64,000 bases of DNA from NCBI GenBank assembly GCA_905116865.2, contig CAJHNH020002066.1, forward strand, positions 26,001 through 90,000, read 5' to 3'. Position numbers and translations under genes: made by a program. Below are positions 55,401-64,000 of this stretch, one piece after another; position 1 is the stretch's first letter, and every line of letters begins with the position of its first letter. Under the pieces are notes generated by a model. It searched no databases and was not told the DNA's origin. It worked only from the letters and a program-made list of their open reading frames with translations. Origin of the DNA: Candidula unifasciata. Lineage: Eukaryota; Mollusca; Gastropoda; Stylommatophora; Geomitridae.

Positions 55401-57510
55401 TGTCGCGCGCCCACGTGGGTAAATACACTGATATAGTGAGGGTGTGGGTTTGAACCTTAACAATGCCCACCCACGTGAGAAACTGGACTATTATCTAAGC
55501 TATGTTGATCCTAGACAGTCCTGGATAGCCAAGAAAACAGCGAGTGGCTCGTTCCATGAAATGAAAGTTGCTGTACTTGTATCCACAGGAGAAGGAGAAG
55601 GGATAGATAGATATCTGGATACACCCACTGTGATATAATCCAGGTGCTCATTTAACCCCTGCGACTGGTCTCCTCTCCTGGCATTACTTAAAAGCCCCCA
55701 TCAAGTGATTTAAATATTTGTTAGCTGAAGTAAACTAATATGCACAAAGACACTTGAACCTAAGTACACAATTTACTCAACTCTGTGTTACAACATCAAA
55801 AAGATTTATTTAATAAATCGAAATTAAAATAAAATGAACTTGTTTAGGCTAGTAGAGTTGGGATGATGTTATAGATGACATTAAAGTTGTACATAACTTA
55901 GCTCATCAGGACAGTTCTCGGCTTGAGACCCTGCCTATCTTTTCCAGTTTGTCGTCCTCACTGCTTTCTGCAGGTCGTTACACTCGACGGTCGGCAAATA
56001 ATGGATGCCTACTAGTCCCTGCCCAATGTGGGAACTGGAGAATGAAGAAACAAGCGCATATTTGTAGTATCTGCTCTAGATGTACACTAAGCATGTATAT
56101 TATACTAACATCAAGCATGTTTATTTAAATAAAACATTTCATCTCTCCCTCATGCTCACATTCACTCCTGTCCAATTTGGAAGGGCTTATGTCTCACATT
56201 CCAACTGTTACATCTTCTGCCTTCCTCTACACGTCCTGTAATGATAGTCAAGTCTTCTACGTCAGGTGCCAGCTCTCGTACAGACTCAAAATGACAATCA
56301 GTCAGACAGAACCAGTTCTGGAATCTATGCTTGGAACAATCGACGCGCCCAGAATGCTAACAATAGTTCTGGGGCGAATCAAATAACAAATCTCGTGGAT
56401 TTACTCTCCGGGATCAATCTCCGCATTAGCCTCCCGAGAGTTAAACACATTTCAGTGTGTTAGCTGTATGTAATACAGATTCACATTAACCACCCGTGAA
56501 AAGATTGCCAAAGTTACCTTCACGCTTGTGATTTCAAAAACATGATAGTTCATTAAATTTCAATGGCAACAACAACATTTAGGTTTTACAACATTGAAAC
56601 ACATGTGCACGAAAAACATTCATGACACTATCAAATAGGAAATAAAGCAATGTGACAGTGCCCTACGAGAATAAAGAAATGTCCGCCTAGGAGTACTACA
56701 AAGTGATGAAGACACACACTTGAGTAAAAAGACAGTTAGATCTCTATCATAAAATATAGATTGGAACCTAATTTAGATCTTACCTGGAAAAATGAAACCA
56801 CGATGCCAAAAGTTCTGTCTCAAGCTTAGGTTAAGCCCAACAGATGGCATGTGCTCGACAGGATCTCATTTACCAGACCTATAGTTCACCCCTTTATAAC
56901 TTTTATCAAGCTCCTCCTACATTACGCCTAAAATCATTCTCATTAAGGTATATTACAGCTCCTCCCTGTGGGTGTATATTCACTGTCAGTCCGTGACTGT
57001 ACAACAATTGTTTGAATTCCCACGCTCACATTCTACAGGTTCAATTAAGCTGGTCCCAGCTAATAGGCCTAGTCACACCTCCAGCCTACTTCACCTGTCA
57101 TCACAATAAAATCCGACTTTGTCAATTCTTCTGCCAACACTTTCCGCTCACTGTGTCAATAGTGACCGTCGGACCTGCACGTCGAGTTTAGGTAACCTCA
57201 GGGGGAGATAATCACAATTAGCCGGAGTTAGCTGCTCCTAAAAGTCTGGCTAGGGGATAAAATATCTGACACCAACAGATGGTGTGCAAATCTCCAGTCA
57301 GTAAGTCTGCTTGGTCAGTCTTATCTCTGTACCTTAACACTTAACATCTGGGAAAAAGTTTTAGTGTGTGATATCGCCAACATCCCAGGAGAATTAAATG
57401 CTTGTTTATTTCGCCTACTTAGATTAAGGATGTATCCAAATCCCTATTTTCCTGTATACTTTCAAAATACAAAGAAATAAAAGTCGGTTGAGGAAAGACA
57501 TTCTGAAGTC
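55401..57510 (-). repeat. 5' LTR of the long-LTR element, outer end truncated
   Basis: Matches 50426-52532 throughout with scattered differences. It lacks the last 18 bp present at 52533-52550, so the element's outer terminus was removed together with part of the host RTE. Confidence 0.88.
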
Positions 57511-58296
57511 TCTGAAATGGCTAACATTTCAGAAAAGAATTACAGGAAATGATAGACATTGTGGTCTTGTTAGAAAGTGGAAGAATGGGCCTCAGTTTGA
57601 ATAATGGGAAGACAAAAGTAATGGTGGTATCAAAGAAAACGAATTATTCCTAAGTGTGTAATAAAGTTGATGTGTTATTTTAGGACAAGTACAGAAATTT
57701 AGTATCTGGGCACCATGGATAACATCAGATGGAAGATGCTATAACTGAGATAAGAAAAACAGAATAGGACAGGCAAAAAACTGCATTTTATAAAATTAAA
57801 AACATCTTGTGCAATATATCCTTGTCATTGAGAGTTAGAAAAGAATTCTTGCTTGCTACATACATCCCGTTTTAACATCTATGGCTGTGAAATCCTGTGA
57901 CAATCGGTAGGAAGGCCAAACAATTTCTGGAGGCCTCGGAGATGTGGTTATACAAAAGAATGCTTAGAATACTTGGACAGCCAAAAAGAGCAACCAAGAG
58001 GTTTTTTTGAAAGAGGCGGGAGCCCGAAGACAACTTACCACAGACATCAGAAGGAGACAGTCATCATTTTCGGCCATGTTATGAGAAGAGGGAAAATAAG
58101 AACATGTTGTGACCATGGAAAGATATGTGGAAGGAGAGATAGAGGAAGACAACGCGAGAAGACTGCTCTGAACAGTCTTGTTGCATGGCAAGGAGGTGTG
58201 TCGGCACACGAACTGACACATGCGCAGCAGATCGCAGATTATGGAGAGTTGCATGATCGCCCACGCCAGTCGAGAAGGCACTGAATGATGATGATG
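57511..58296 (+). pseudogene. RTE family 2: RT end and C-terminal domain
   Basis: Resumes after the lost palm with LQEMIDIVVLLESGRMGLSL and NNGKTKVMVVSKKTN, the post-YADD block. Stops and shifts follow, then ASEMWLYKRMLRI, FGHVMRRGKIRTCCDHGKIC and RGRQREKTALNSLVAWQGG to the RPRQSRRH end. The frame at 57973-58284 covers the last part. The C-terminal layout is the same as in the fragments at 16668, 31405, 33235 and 34535, so those are related. Confidence 0.85.
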
Positions 58297-58308
58297 ATCT
58301 TATATCAA
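58297..58308. repeat. Target-site duplication of RTE family 2, right
   Basis: ATCTTATATCAA, directly after the (ATG)n tail. Confidence 0.88.
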
Positions 58309-58309
58309 A

Positions 58310-58860
58310 AACTATTACCATTTCTTGTCTAACTTTAGCTGACGATGAAAAAAAATTATCATTCTTCTTCTTCTTTTTTCTACTTCTTTTCTTCTTTTCT
58401 ACTATTACCTCAGCGAGATGTTGAGGGGAGATGCTATTTCCAATGCATTATACACAGTTTGGTGTTAATTTCTGTTAAGTTGCTCCTAATGGACGTCGCC
58501 CCATATCGTGCGTGTGTCTTTCCCATTGCTCTGTGTTCAATCAGCGCGTAGCTCTTTTTGGCAGTTGGTACCAAGGCATTCTCGTCAGGTGGCCAAACCA
58601 TCTCATTTGTGTCGTTCCTTCATGAACGATATCGACTGGTTTCAGTCCTTGATTTATTCTTTTCTTGTCACGCGGACAGCGCTCCGTAAAAAATTACGTT
58701 TCATTCTGATTATTGGCTGGTTAAAATTTTAAATAGCTGATTTGATAACATAGCCGTCCTCTTCAGGCATAAAATAATCCGGCAAGATTAGCACTGGAGG
58801 TCTTTGTCACACAGATAGATAAACTACAAGCACTATCTACTGGCGGTATATTATGTAACT
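58310..58860. other. No gene recognised
   Basis: Two short frames at 58345-58732 have no clear domain. On the minus strand near 58440-58620 there is a faint LINE-like stretch (MVWPPDENALVPTAKK) that I cannot place. Confidence 0.35.
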
Positions 58861-58924
58861 AAATTTGTATTATGCTTACCTGTGGTCTGTAATCCAGGGA
58901 CAATTTAAGTATAATCTACTCATG

Positions 58925-59300
58925 GTCTATGACACAACCAAATTATTATTATGTTTACTTGCTGTCTATGACGTGAAGGCAACTTTGAAGTATCATCTAT
59001 TTGTAGTTGATGACGTGCATGCAACTTTGAGTTACCATCTACTTGAGGTCTATGACGTGGAGGCAACTTAAAGTATCGTCTACGTGTACTCTATGACGTG
59101 GAGGCAACTTTAAGTATCATTTACATTTAGTCGATGACGCGGAGCCAAATTTAAGTATCATCTACTTGTAGTCTATTTCACAATGTAATTATATTTACTA
59201 ACGATGATATGACCACATTTAAGTATCATCTACTAGTGGGGTCGTCTATGACGCAATGTAATTATATTTACTATCTATTTAATAACTAAATTATAATTAT
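58925..59300. repeat. About 42-bp degenerate tandem repeat
   Basis: TGACGTG-type starts at 58969, 59011, 59053, 59094 and 59135, followed by AAGTATCATCTACTTGTAG. Later units are diverged. Six to eight units in all. Confidence 0.8.
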
Positions 59301-59319
59301 CATCTATTTATGGTATATG

Positions 59320-59535
59320 ATACTACTATAGTCGCCGGAATCTCAGGGCTAAATCATCTTGAGCCGCTTTCCCCCACCCCCCCCCCCCCCCACCCCCACC
59401 CCCGCCATATCAAAAGTGTATATTCTCTTTTTAAAGCATTTGTTTATATATTTTATATTATTTCAAATATATTATCAGATTCATTTAACAAAATCACACA
59501 ATTATTCCGCTTAATCTTATTATTATTATTATAAA

Positions 59536-59578
<43 letters not shown>

Positions 59579-59700
59579 ATCAGTTGTCATTCGGCACAGT
59601 AACAATAATAGCAATATAAATAACAAAAATGACAATTATTAATATAATTATTGCGCTATTAAACACGGCCTAAACTTCTTAACCGTAGCACCCCGGAAAT
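59320..59700 (+). repeat. Interspersed repeat family G, copy 2
   Basis: AAATCATCTTGAGCCGC, a C-run with A interruptions, TTTTTAAAGCATTTGTTTATA, an (ATT)n microsatellite (59519-59577) and TGCGCTATTAAACACGGCCTAAAC match the order in copy 1. Confidence 0.6.
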
Positions 59701-59957
59701 TTCAAAAAGAGTGCCAGCATGTGAGTGAGTTTCTACCCCACTAGGACATCACACAAGCGATAAACACCCGATGACACAACGTGCCACCATGTGGATGAGG
59801 ATCACCGTGGAGAGGTCCCAGAAACCGCGTTCAGACATTTGGCCATTTTTATGGCCTGCCTATATTGCGGCCCCTGGCAAAAGCCAGAGTGGGGCTTCAA
59901 ATAAGAAAAAAATTACGTCCTGAAAAGGACGTAAGGATCTTTATGGATTATATTGTG

Positions 59958-60225
59958 CCAGCATGTCTGGTGACAAGGTATTTATAGGTACTAGCCATCT
60001 AAGACACAATGCTCCCCTGCCGACCCAAAATTTGTGGGTTCAAACCCGAATTGAGTCGCACTGTTTTCAAAAATAAACTTGACTGCCAGGTCTACCCGGT
60101 CTTAAATGGGAGCCAGATAAAGTCTTCGCAAGTGCTGGCAACCAGCGTGATGTCGATCACATCAGCCACCGAGTGCCGATTTGCCCATAACATATACCTG
60201 TGCATTGTAACCAAGAACCTTCAGG
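59958..60225 (+). mobile_element. SINE-A copy, diverged
   Basis: Head decayed; TTTGTGGGTTCAAACCCG (B-box region) and body blocks (CCAGGTCTACCCGGTCTTAAA, CACCGAGTGCCGATT) are clear. Confidence 0.65.
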
Positions 60226-60281
60226 CCGACACAGGGACTTCTAGCCACTCCACTACAGCAGTGCCCTAAATTATATGTAGT

Positions 60282-60385
60282 CTAATAACCGATTGGTCCC
60301 TGTAAAAATCATGGTGCTCTCCCATATGTCCCGATGCCCCTAAAAGGCGCGTTAAGGGAGATTCTTTACTTTTACTTTTTACTAA
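60282..60385 (+). mobile_element. SINE-A 3' fragment
   Basis: AACCGATTGGTCCCTG to TTCTTTACTTTTACTTTTTAC, with the same type of tail as at 10283-10381. Confidence 0.65.
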
Positions 60386-60389
60386 TAAC

Positions 60390-61220
60390 ATGCAACACAA
60401 CACCATGGAAAAAGGAACTGAAACTATTAACATAGATTTTTATTCTGGAAACCCCAAAGTGCCGGTTGTATGTGGAACGTTAAATTTAGGACAATCCCAT
60501 AAGTGCGCAGTCCCCAATCTTTAGCAGCAAGCGGAGAGTTTTTATTATGATGGTACCATTAAACTGTCTGAGTGTATATCCGTCTCATCCCTTCCCCTGA
60601 GTGTAAGCAGCGTCGGCCAGACCTCTCGGGAACTCCTCGCTGAGCGCCATTCATACGCGTTTAGAAAAGATGCCCAATATGCGTCGTCGAAGTATTAGAA
60701 AAGGGTTCTTTACTTCACTCATAAAGTGTAAATAAAAGAAGGTGCCGATACTCACTATAAAGTGTCTAAGAAAAAGATGCAATGACTCACAACAAAGTGT
60801 CTATTATAGTAACGCTGGAAAAAAATAATAATGCCCAAAAAGGTGCTGAACTGCGCACAGTTGCGTCATTAATGTAGCAGGTATTTTGTAGAACGTCGCT
60901 CCCATCACCGTCTGCCTGAAAGAAACTCGGTCTCTCGCCAGCTCTCCCGTCTCGTGTACTTTTATATTCAAGAAATCATCTTTACTTCCCGTGCCTATCT
61001 TCGTATTGGTTGGTGGTAATACAAACGTTAGTCTGCCAATTTACACAGTGTTACACACAAGCTCACTTCTGATTGGTCGACCTTCAGCCTAACTCCTTTC
61101 TGATTGGTCAACTTTGAGCCACGTTTCCTTGCGAGAAGGTTACGGGGGTTTTCACAATGTCGTTGATATCGCATGTTGTATATTTCAGCACGTCACCGCT
61201 CTTAACACTTAAAAAATATC
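60390..61220. other. No gene seen; LINE 3' fragment
   Basis: At 60893-61010, TTGTAGAACGTCGCTCCCATCACC and CTCTCGCCAGCTCTCC match the LINE 3' end at 13783. The rest is unassigned. Confidence 0.4.
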
Positions 61221-61224
61221 GACA

Positions 61225-61332
61225 AACTGGGTCTAACACAAAACCCCTTTAGCGAGTGATAAAGCCTACGTCACAGACATTCTCTTTCTCGGAATTAAAA
61301 CGTAAATGCAAGACAACCCAGAAAGCAAACAA
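61225..61332 (+). repeat. Interspersed repeat family H, copy 2
   Basis: GGGTCTAACACAAAACCCC through CGTAAATGCAAGACAACCCAG, matching 20-130. Confidence 0.6.
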
Positions 61333-61334
61333 CA

Positions 61335-61860
61335 GAGCGGCACACCCGTAACCAGCAGGAAGTTAACCAGCCAAAAAGACTTATGAATGGAACGTGACAT
61401 GCTCTTTTTGGGGAGACTAACATTTGTATAACCTGGTTGGTCCTTGTCACTCCTTGCTGCTACCAGTTACTGTTGCGCACCGCAAGAAAATATTAAGCAG
61501 GTGTCTACTTAATCTGTGTTTGCTCGACATATGACCAAAACAATCACGACGATCAAAATCAATAACACAGAGCACCAGGGTGTTACAGCTTCATTTGGCT
61601 GTAACGTTTCATTAACGCTGCCTGTAGCCCTAAAGTTAGATCACAAGCAAGATTATCCAGCTTGTGAGCATTTTCTTTTACACAGAGATGTGGAATATTC
61701 TTTCTTGTTTCCTTCTTGTGTGGTTTATTGCATAGCAGGACCTCCGACACAAAGAAAGATTGAAGAGGGGTGTGGTAGAGCGGGGGAGGTGGGGGGGGGG
61801 GGGGGCACCCTTACACATTTTTCTCGATAAGGGGCACGCGAGGGACATAAGCGTTGTTTA
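61335..61860. other. No gene seen
   Basis: The 104-codon frame at 61516-61830 runs into a G-run (61793-61804) and has no recognisable domain. Confidence 0.4.
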
Positions 61861-61864
61861 ATGC

Positions 61865-62115
61865 GAATATCCTTGGCGAAGTGTTCAAACTGTTTGCTTC
61901 GGATTCTGAAAGTCGTTGGGTTCGTTTCAGAATTGTGTTGTTCAGTTTATGGGGATAATTTGTGCGGAGATCTTTGGGGGTCGTCGTCGGAGCTACGTTG
62001 TCCGTGCTTAGTGCGGCGCTCGCGGTAGGCGGCTGGCCGTTCTACGCAGAGATATCAAGCCATATCGGATAAAACCTGGTGCAGTGAAGCTGATCCTTTC
62101 GACTTTAGATTTCAC
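61865..62115 (+). mobile_element. SINE-D copy
   Basis: TTGGCGAAGTGTTCAAACTG, TCTGAAAGTCGTTGGGTTCG, GAGATCTTTGGGGGTCGTCG, GGTAGGCGGCTGG and ATAAAACCTGGTGCAGTGAAG in the same order as at 36185. Confidence 0.65.
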
Positions 62116-62135
62116 CTGAAGACTCCCATTGATAA

Positions 62136-62404
62136 GGTAAGTAAAGTAAAGGACCCTTTCAACGCCTTTAGGCGTATAGGGCATATAGGGTTAGACCTAT
62201 ATTTGTATAGACCAATCGGCACAAGACAGGCTTTGTGGTTAGCATCGCGCCGGCCACCTTTACTTCCCGGGACTGCACCCGGTATCCACTCAAGGCTGGG
62301 TCGACCAGACGAGGTCATTTTTGAAAAAAAAGCCTGGCTTCTCTAGGGAGCGAACCCACGACATTCCGATCTGCGGCGAGCGTCTAGCCGCTCCGCCACG
62401 GCGA
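62136..62404 (-). mobile_element. SINE-A copy
   Basis: One of the best preserved: antisense from AAGTAAAGGACCC to GCGAGCGTCTAGCCGCTCCGCC. It could serve as the family reference. Confidence 0.85.
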
Positions 62405-62562
62405 CTTCTCCCCGTTGATAAAGAGACAACGAAAATATTTTCGACAGGCAATCTCCCCGGAAAACTGATGAGACACTATGGAACTTCCCTGCAAATTAGT
62501 CACTTGGTACAGGTAATAAACAACCTTTTGACATGAAATGTCGAGTTCTCGTGAAGTAAGTT

Positions 62563-62765
62563 AAGTAAAGGACTCTTTCGACGTCTTCAGGCGTATTGGG
62601 CACATAGGGCTAGACGTATATTTTATAGACCAATCGGCACTAAGTGGGTGATGTGGTCAGCAGCATACCAGCCACCTTTACTTCCCATGAATTCACCTGG
62701 CACCCACTAAAGGGTTGGTGGAACTGGAAGCCTTGTGATCCGCAAGCCAGCATATAGTCCCTCCT
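62563..62765 (-). mobile_element. SINE-A copy, head lost beside the (GAA)n tract
   Basis: Antisense copy keeping tail and body (GACCAATCGGCACTAAGTGGG, CCACCTTTACTTCCC). It ends at CCGCAAGCCAGC shortly before the GAA array. Confidence 0.78.
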
Positions 62766-62790
62766 GATTTAAGTATAAGAAACCGAACGC

Positions 62791-63557
62791 AAAGAAGAAG
62801 AAGAAGAAGAAGAGACAAAGAAGAAGAAGAAGAAGAAGAAGAAGAAGAAGAAGAAGAAGAAGAAGAAGAAGAAGAAGAAGAAGAAGAATAAGAAGAAGAA
62901 GAAGAAAGAAGAAGAAGAAGAAGAATGAAGAAGTAGAAGAAGAAGAAGAAGAAGAAAAAGAAGAAGAAGAAAGAAGAAGAAGAAGAAGAAGAAGAAGAAA
63001 AGAAGAAGAAGAAGAAGAAGAAGAAGAAGAAGAAGAAGAAGAAGAAGAAGAAGAAGGAGAAGAAGAAGAAGAATGAGAAGAAGAAGAAGAAGAAAAAAAG
63101 AGAAGAAGAAGAAGAAGAAGAAGAAGAAGAAGAAGAAGAAGAGAAGAAGAAAGAAGAAGAAAAAGGAAGAAGAAGAAGAAGAAGAAGAAGAAGAAGATCA
63201 GAAGAAGAAGAAAGAAGAAGAAAGAGAAGAAGAAGAAGAAGAAGAAGGAGAAGAGAAGAAGAAGAAGAAGAAGAAGAGAAGAAGAAGAAGAAGAGAAAGA
63301 AGAAGAAGAAGAGAAGAAGAAGAAGAAGAAGAAGAGAAGAGAAGAAGAGAAGAGAAGAAGAAGAAGAAGAAAAAGAAGAAGAAGAAGACGAAGAGAAGAA
63401 GAAGAAGAAGAAGAAGAGAAGAAGAAGAAGAAAAAGAAAAAAAGAAGAAGAGAAAGAAGAAAAGAAGAAGAAGAAGAAGAAGAAGAAGGAAGAAGAAGAA
63501 GAAGAAGAGAAGAAGAAGAAGAAGAAGAAGAAGAAGAAGAGAAGAAGAAGAAGAAGA
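62791..63557 (+). repeat. (GAA)n microsatellite, about 770 bp, imperfect
   Basis: Long GAA tract with scattered single-base gains and losses that shift phase. Open frames over it on both strands (Glu/Lys/Arg-rich or Ser/Leu/Phe-rich, up to 328 codons) are low-complexity artefacts. Confidence 0.97.
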
Positions 63558-63775
63558 TCATGGGAAGGTCGTTGGTTCGGGTCCTGACAAAAAATGTCCT
63601 TGGCTCCCAGGTCGACCAAACCTTTAGTGAGTACCAGGTACAGTCCTGAGAAGTAAAGGCGGCCGGTGTGATGCTGACCACATCACCTACCAAGTGCAGT
63701 TTGGTCTATAAAATACAGGTCTATTACTATATACCCAATAGCCTGAAGGCGAAGGAAAAGGTCCTTTACTCTTTT
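63556..63775 (+). mobile_element. SINE-A copy, head replaced by the (GAA)n tract
   Basis: Begins in the tRNA-like part (GAAGGTCGTTGGTTCGGGTCC) and continues through the body to GTCCTTTACTC. It is opposite in orientation to 62563-62765, so the GAA tract lies head-side between two SINEs. Confidence 0.8.
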
Positions 63776-63785
63776 TTTAGTGGAT

Positions 63786-63985
63786 TGATCATGAAGACAG
63801 CAAGATAACCACCAAGAATAGCAATTTTACCGAGATCCATAAGGATCGTTACTAGAGCGACGGAAGTCGGGCTCTGTGTGACTCTCTCTGACGCTAGCTG
63901 TTCTGCGGAGTGAAACTAACCCATATGGGATAAAACCCAGTGCAATTAAGTGGATCCTCTCACCTTTACCTTGATCTTACTTTAT
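63786..63985 (+). mobile_element. SINE-D copy, 5' end missing
   Basis: GAGATCCATAAGGATCGTTAC, GAGCGACGGAAGTCG, ACGCTAGCTG and ATAAAACCCAGTGCAATTAAG match the SINE-D body. Confidence 0.6.
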
Positions 63986-64000
63986 CTATACATATAAATG

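Larger units (their letters stand above)
50426..57510 (-). mobile_element. LTR retrotransposon with 2.1 kb LTRs and no pol
   Basis: Minus-strand element. Left LTR 50426-52550 (2125 bp), right LTR 55401-57510; on the minus strand the LTR starts TGTGACAATA and ends GCGCGACA. Next to the right LTR is an 18-nt primer site for tRNA-Pro, and inside the left LTR a purine tract. The internal part is only about 2.85 kb and holds a coiled-coil frame and an acidic frame, with no RT, RNase H, integrase or protease motif. The LTRs differ at a few tens of positions, so it is older than the Gag-Pro element. The right LTR lacks the outermost 18 bp. Confidence 0.88.
48688..58296 (+). mobile_element. RTE-like non-LTR retrotransposon (family 2), interrupted by an LTR element
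   Basis: The two parts, 48688-50425 and 57511-58296, belong to one plus-strand element bounded by 12-bp duplications. The left part codes for endonuclease and the first RT blocks; the right part codes for the end of RT and the C-terminus and closes with an (ATG)n tail at 58285-58296. The element begins just before the endonuclease with no usable ATG, so it is probably 5'-truncated. Comparison with RTE copy 1 shows that about 500 bp of RT (the palm, including YADD) is missing at the junction. Confidence 0.88.

Noticed and set aside
62693..63693. Long open frames (184-328 codons) across the GAA tract
   Set aside because: They exist on both strands in several phases and consist only of Ser/Leu/Phe or Glu/Lys/Arg runs from a trinucleotide repeat.

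Overview
This window reads as repeat-dominated nuclear DNA from an animal, most likely an invertebrate and perhaps a mollusc or other lophotrochozoan. That guess rests on the mix of RTE/BovB-like non-LTR retrotransposons, many tRNA-derived SINEs, LTR elements and long microsatellites. I found no convincing host protein-coding gene, rRNA or functional tRNA gene. Nearly everything I can name is a mobile element, a piece of one, or a satellite.

Layout. 1-10 kb: SINE pieces plus a 3.4 kb RTE element (2746-6120, minus) inserted in a SINE with a perfect 12-bp target duplication. 10.4-12.9 kb: a second, 5'-truncated copy of the same RTE in a (TA)n tract. 13-34 kb: decayed LINE 3' ends, SINEs and satellites. 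Three minisatellites (47, 44 and 61 bp units) each lie in, or look derived from, the C-terminal coding region of a LINE. A small hAT-like element is at 32948-33144. 38.8-45.8 kb: an LTR retrotransposon with near-identical LTRs that encodes Gag and an aspartic protease but no reverse transcriptase or integrase. Its gag-pro junction carries a textbook -1 frameshift signal. 48.7-58.3 kb: a second RTE family, bounded by 12-bp target duplications, split by a minus-strand LTR element with 2.1 kb LTRs and an 18-nt tRNA-Pro primer site; this element also lacks pol. 58.3-64 kb: SINEs, a degenerate 42-bp satellite and a ~770 bp (GAA)n tract lying between SINEs in opposite orientation.

How the parts relate. 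The window is a stack of nested insertions whose order can be read: SINE then RTE copy 1; SINE then Gag-Pro LTR element; RTE family 2 then long-LTR element, followed by a deletion at the right junction. Both LTR elements lack polymerase, so they must have depended on enzymes supplied by other elements. The SINEs presumably use LINE machinery, and one SINE family shares a sequence module with the RTE 5' region.

SINE families are named A to D and other interspersed families E to H here for cross-reference only. Coordinates of decayed repeats are approximate. All family assignments come from reading motifs by eye, without database search.
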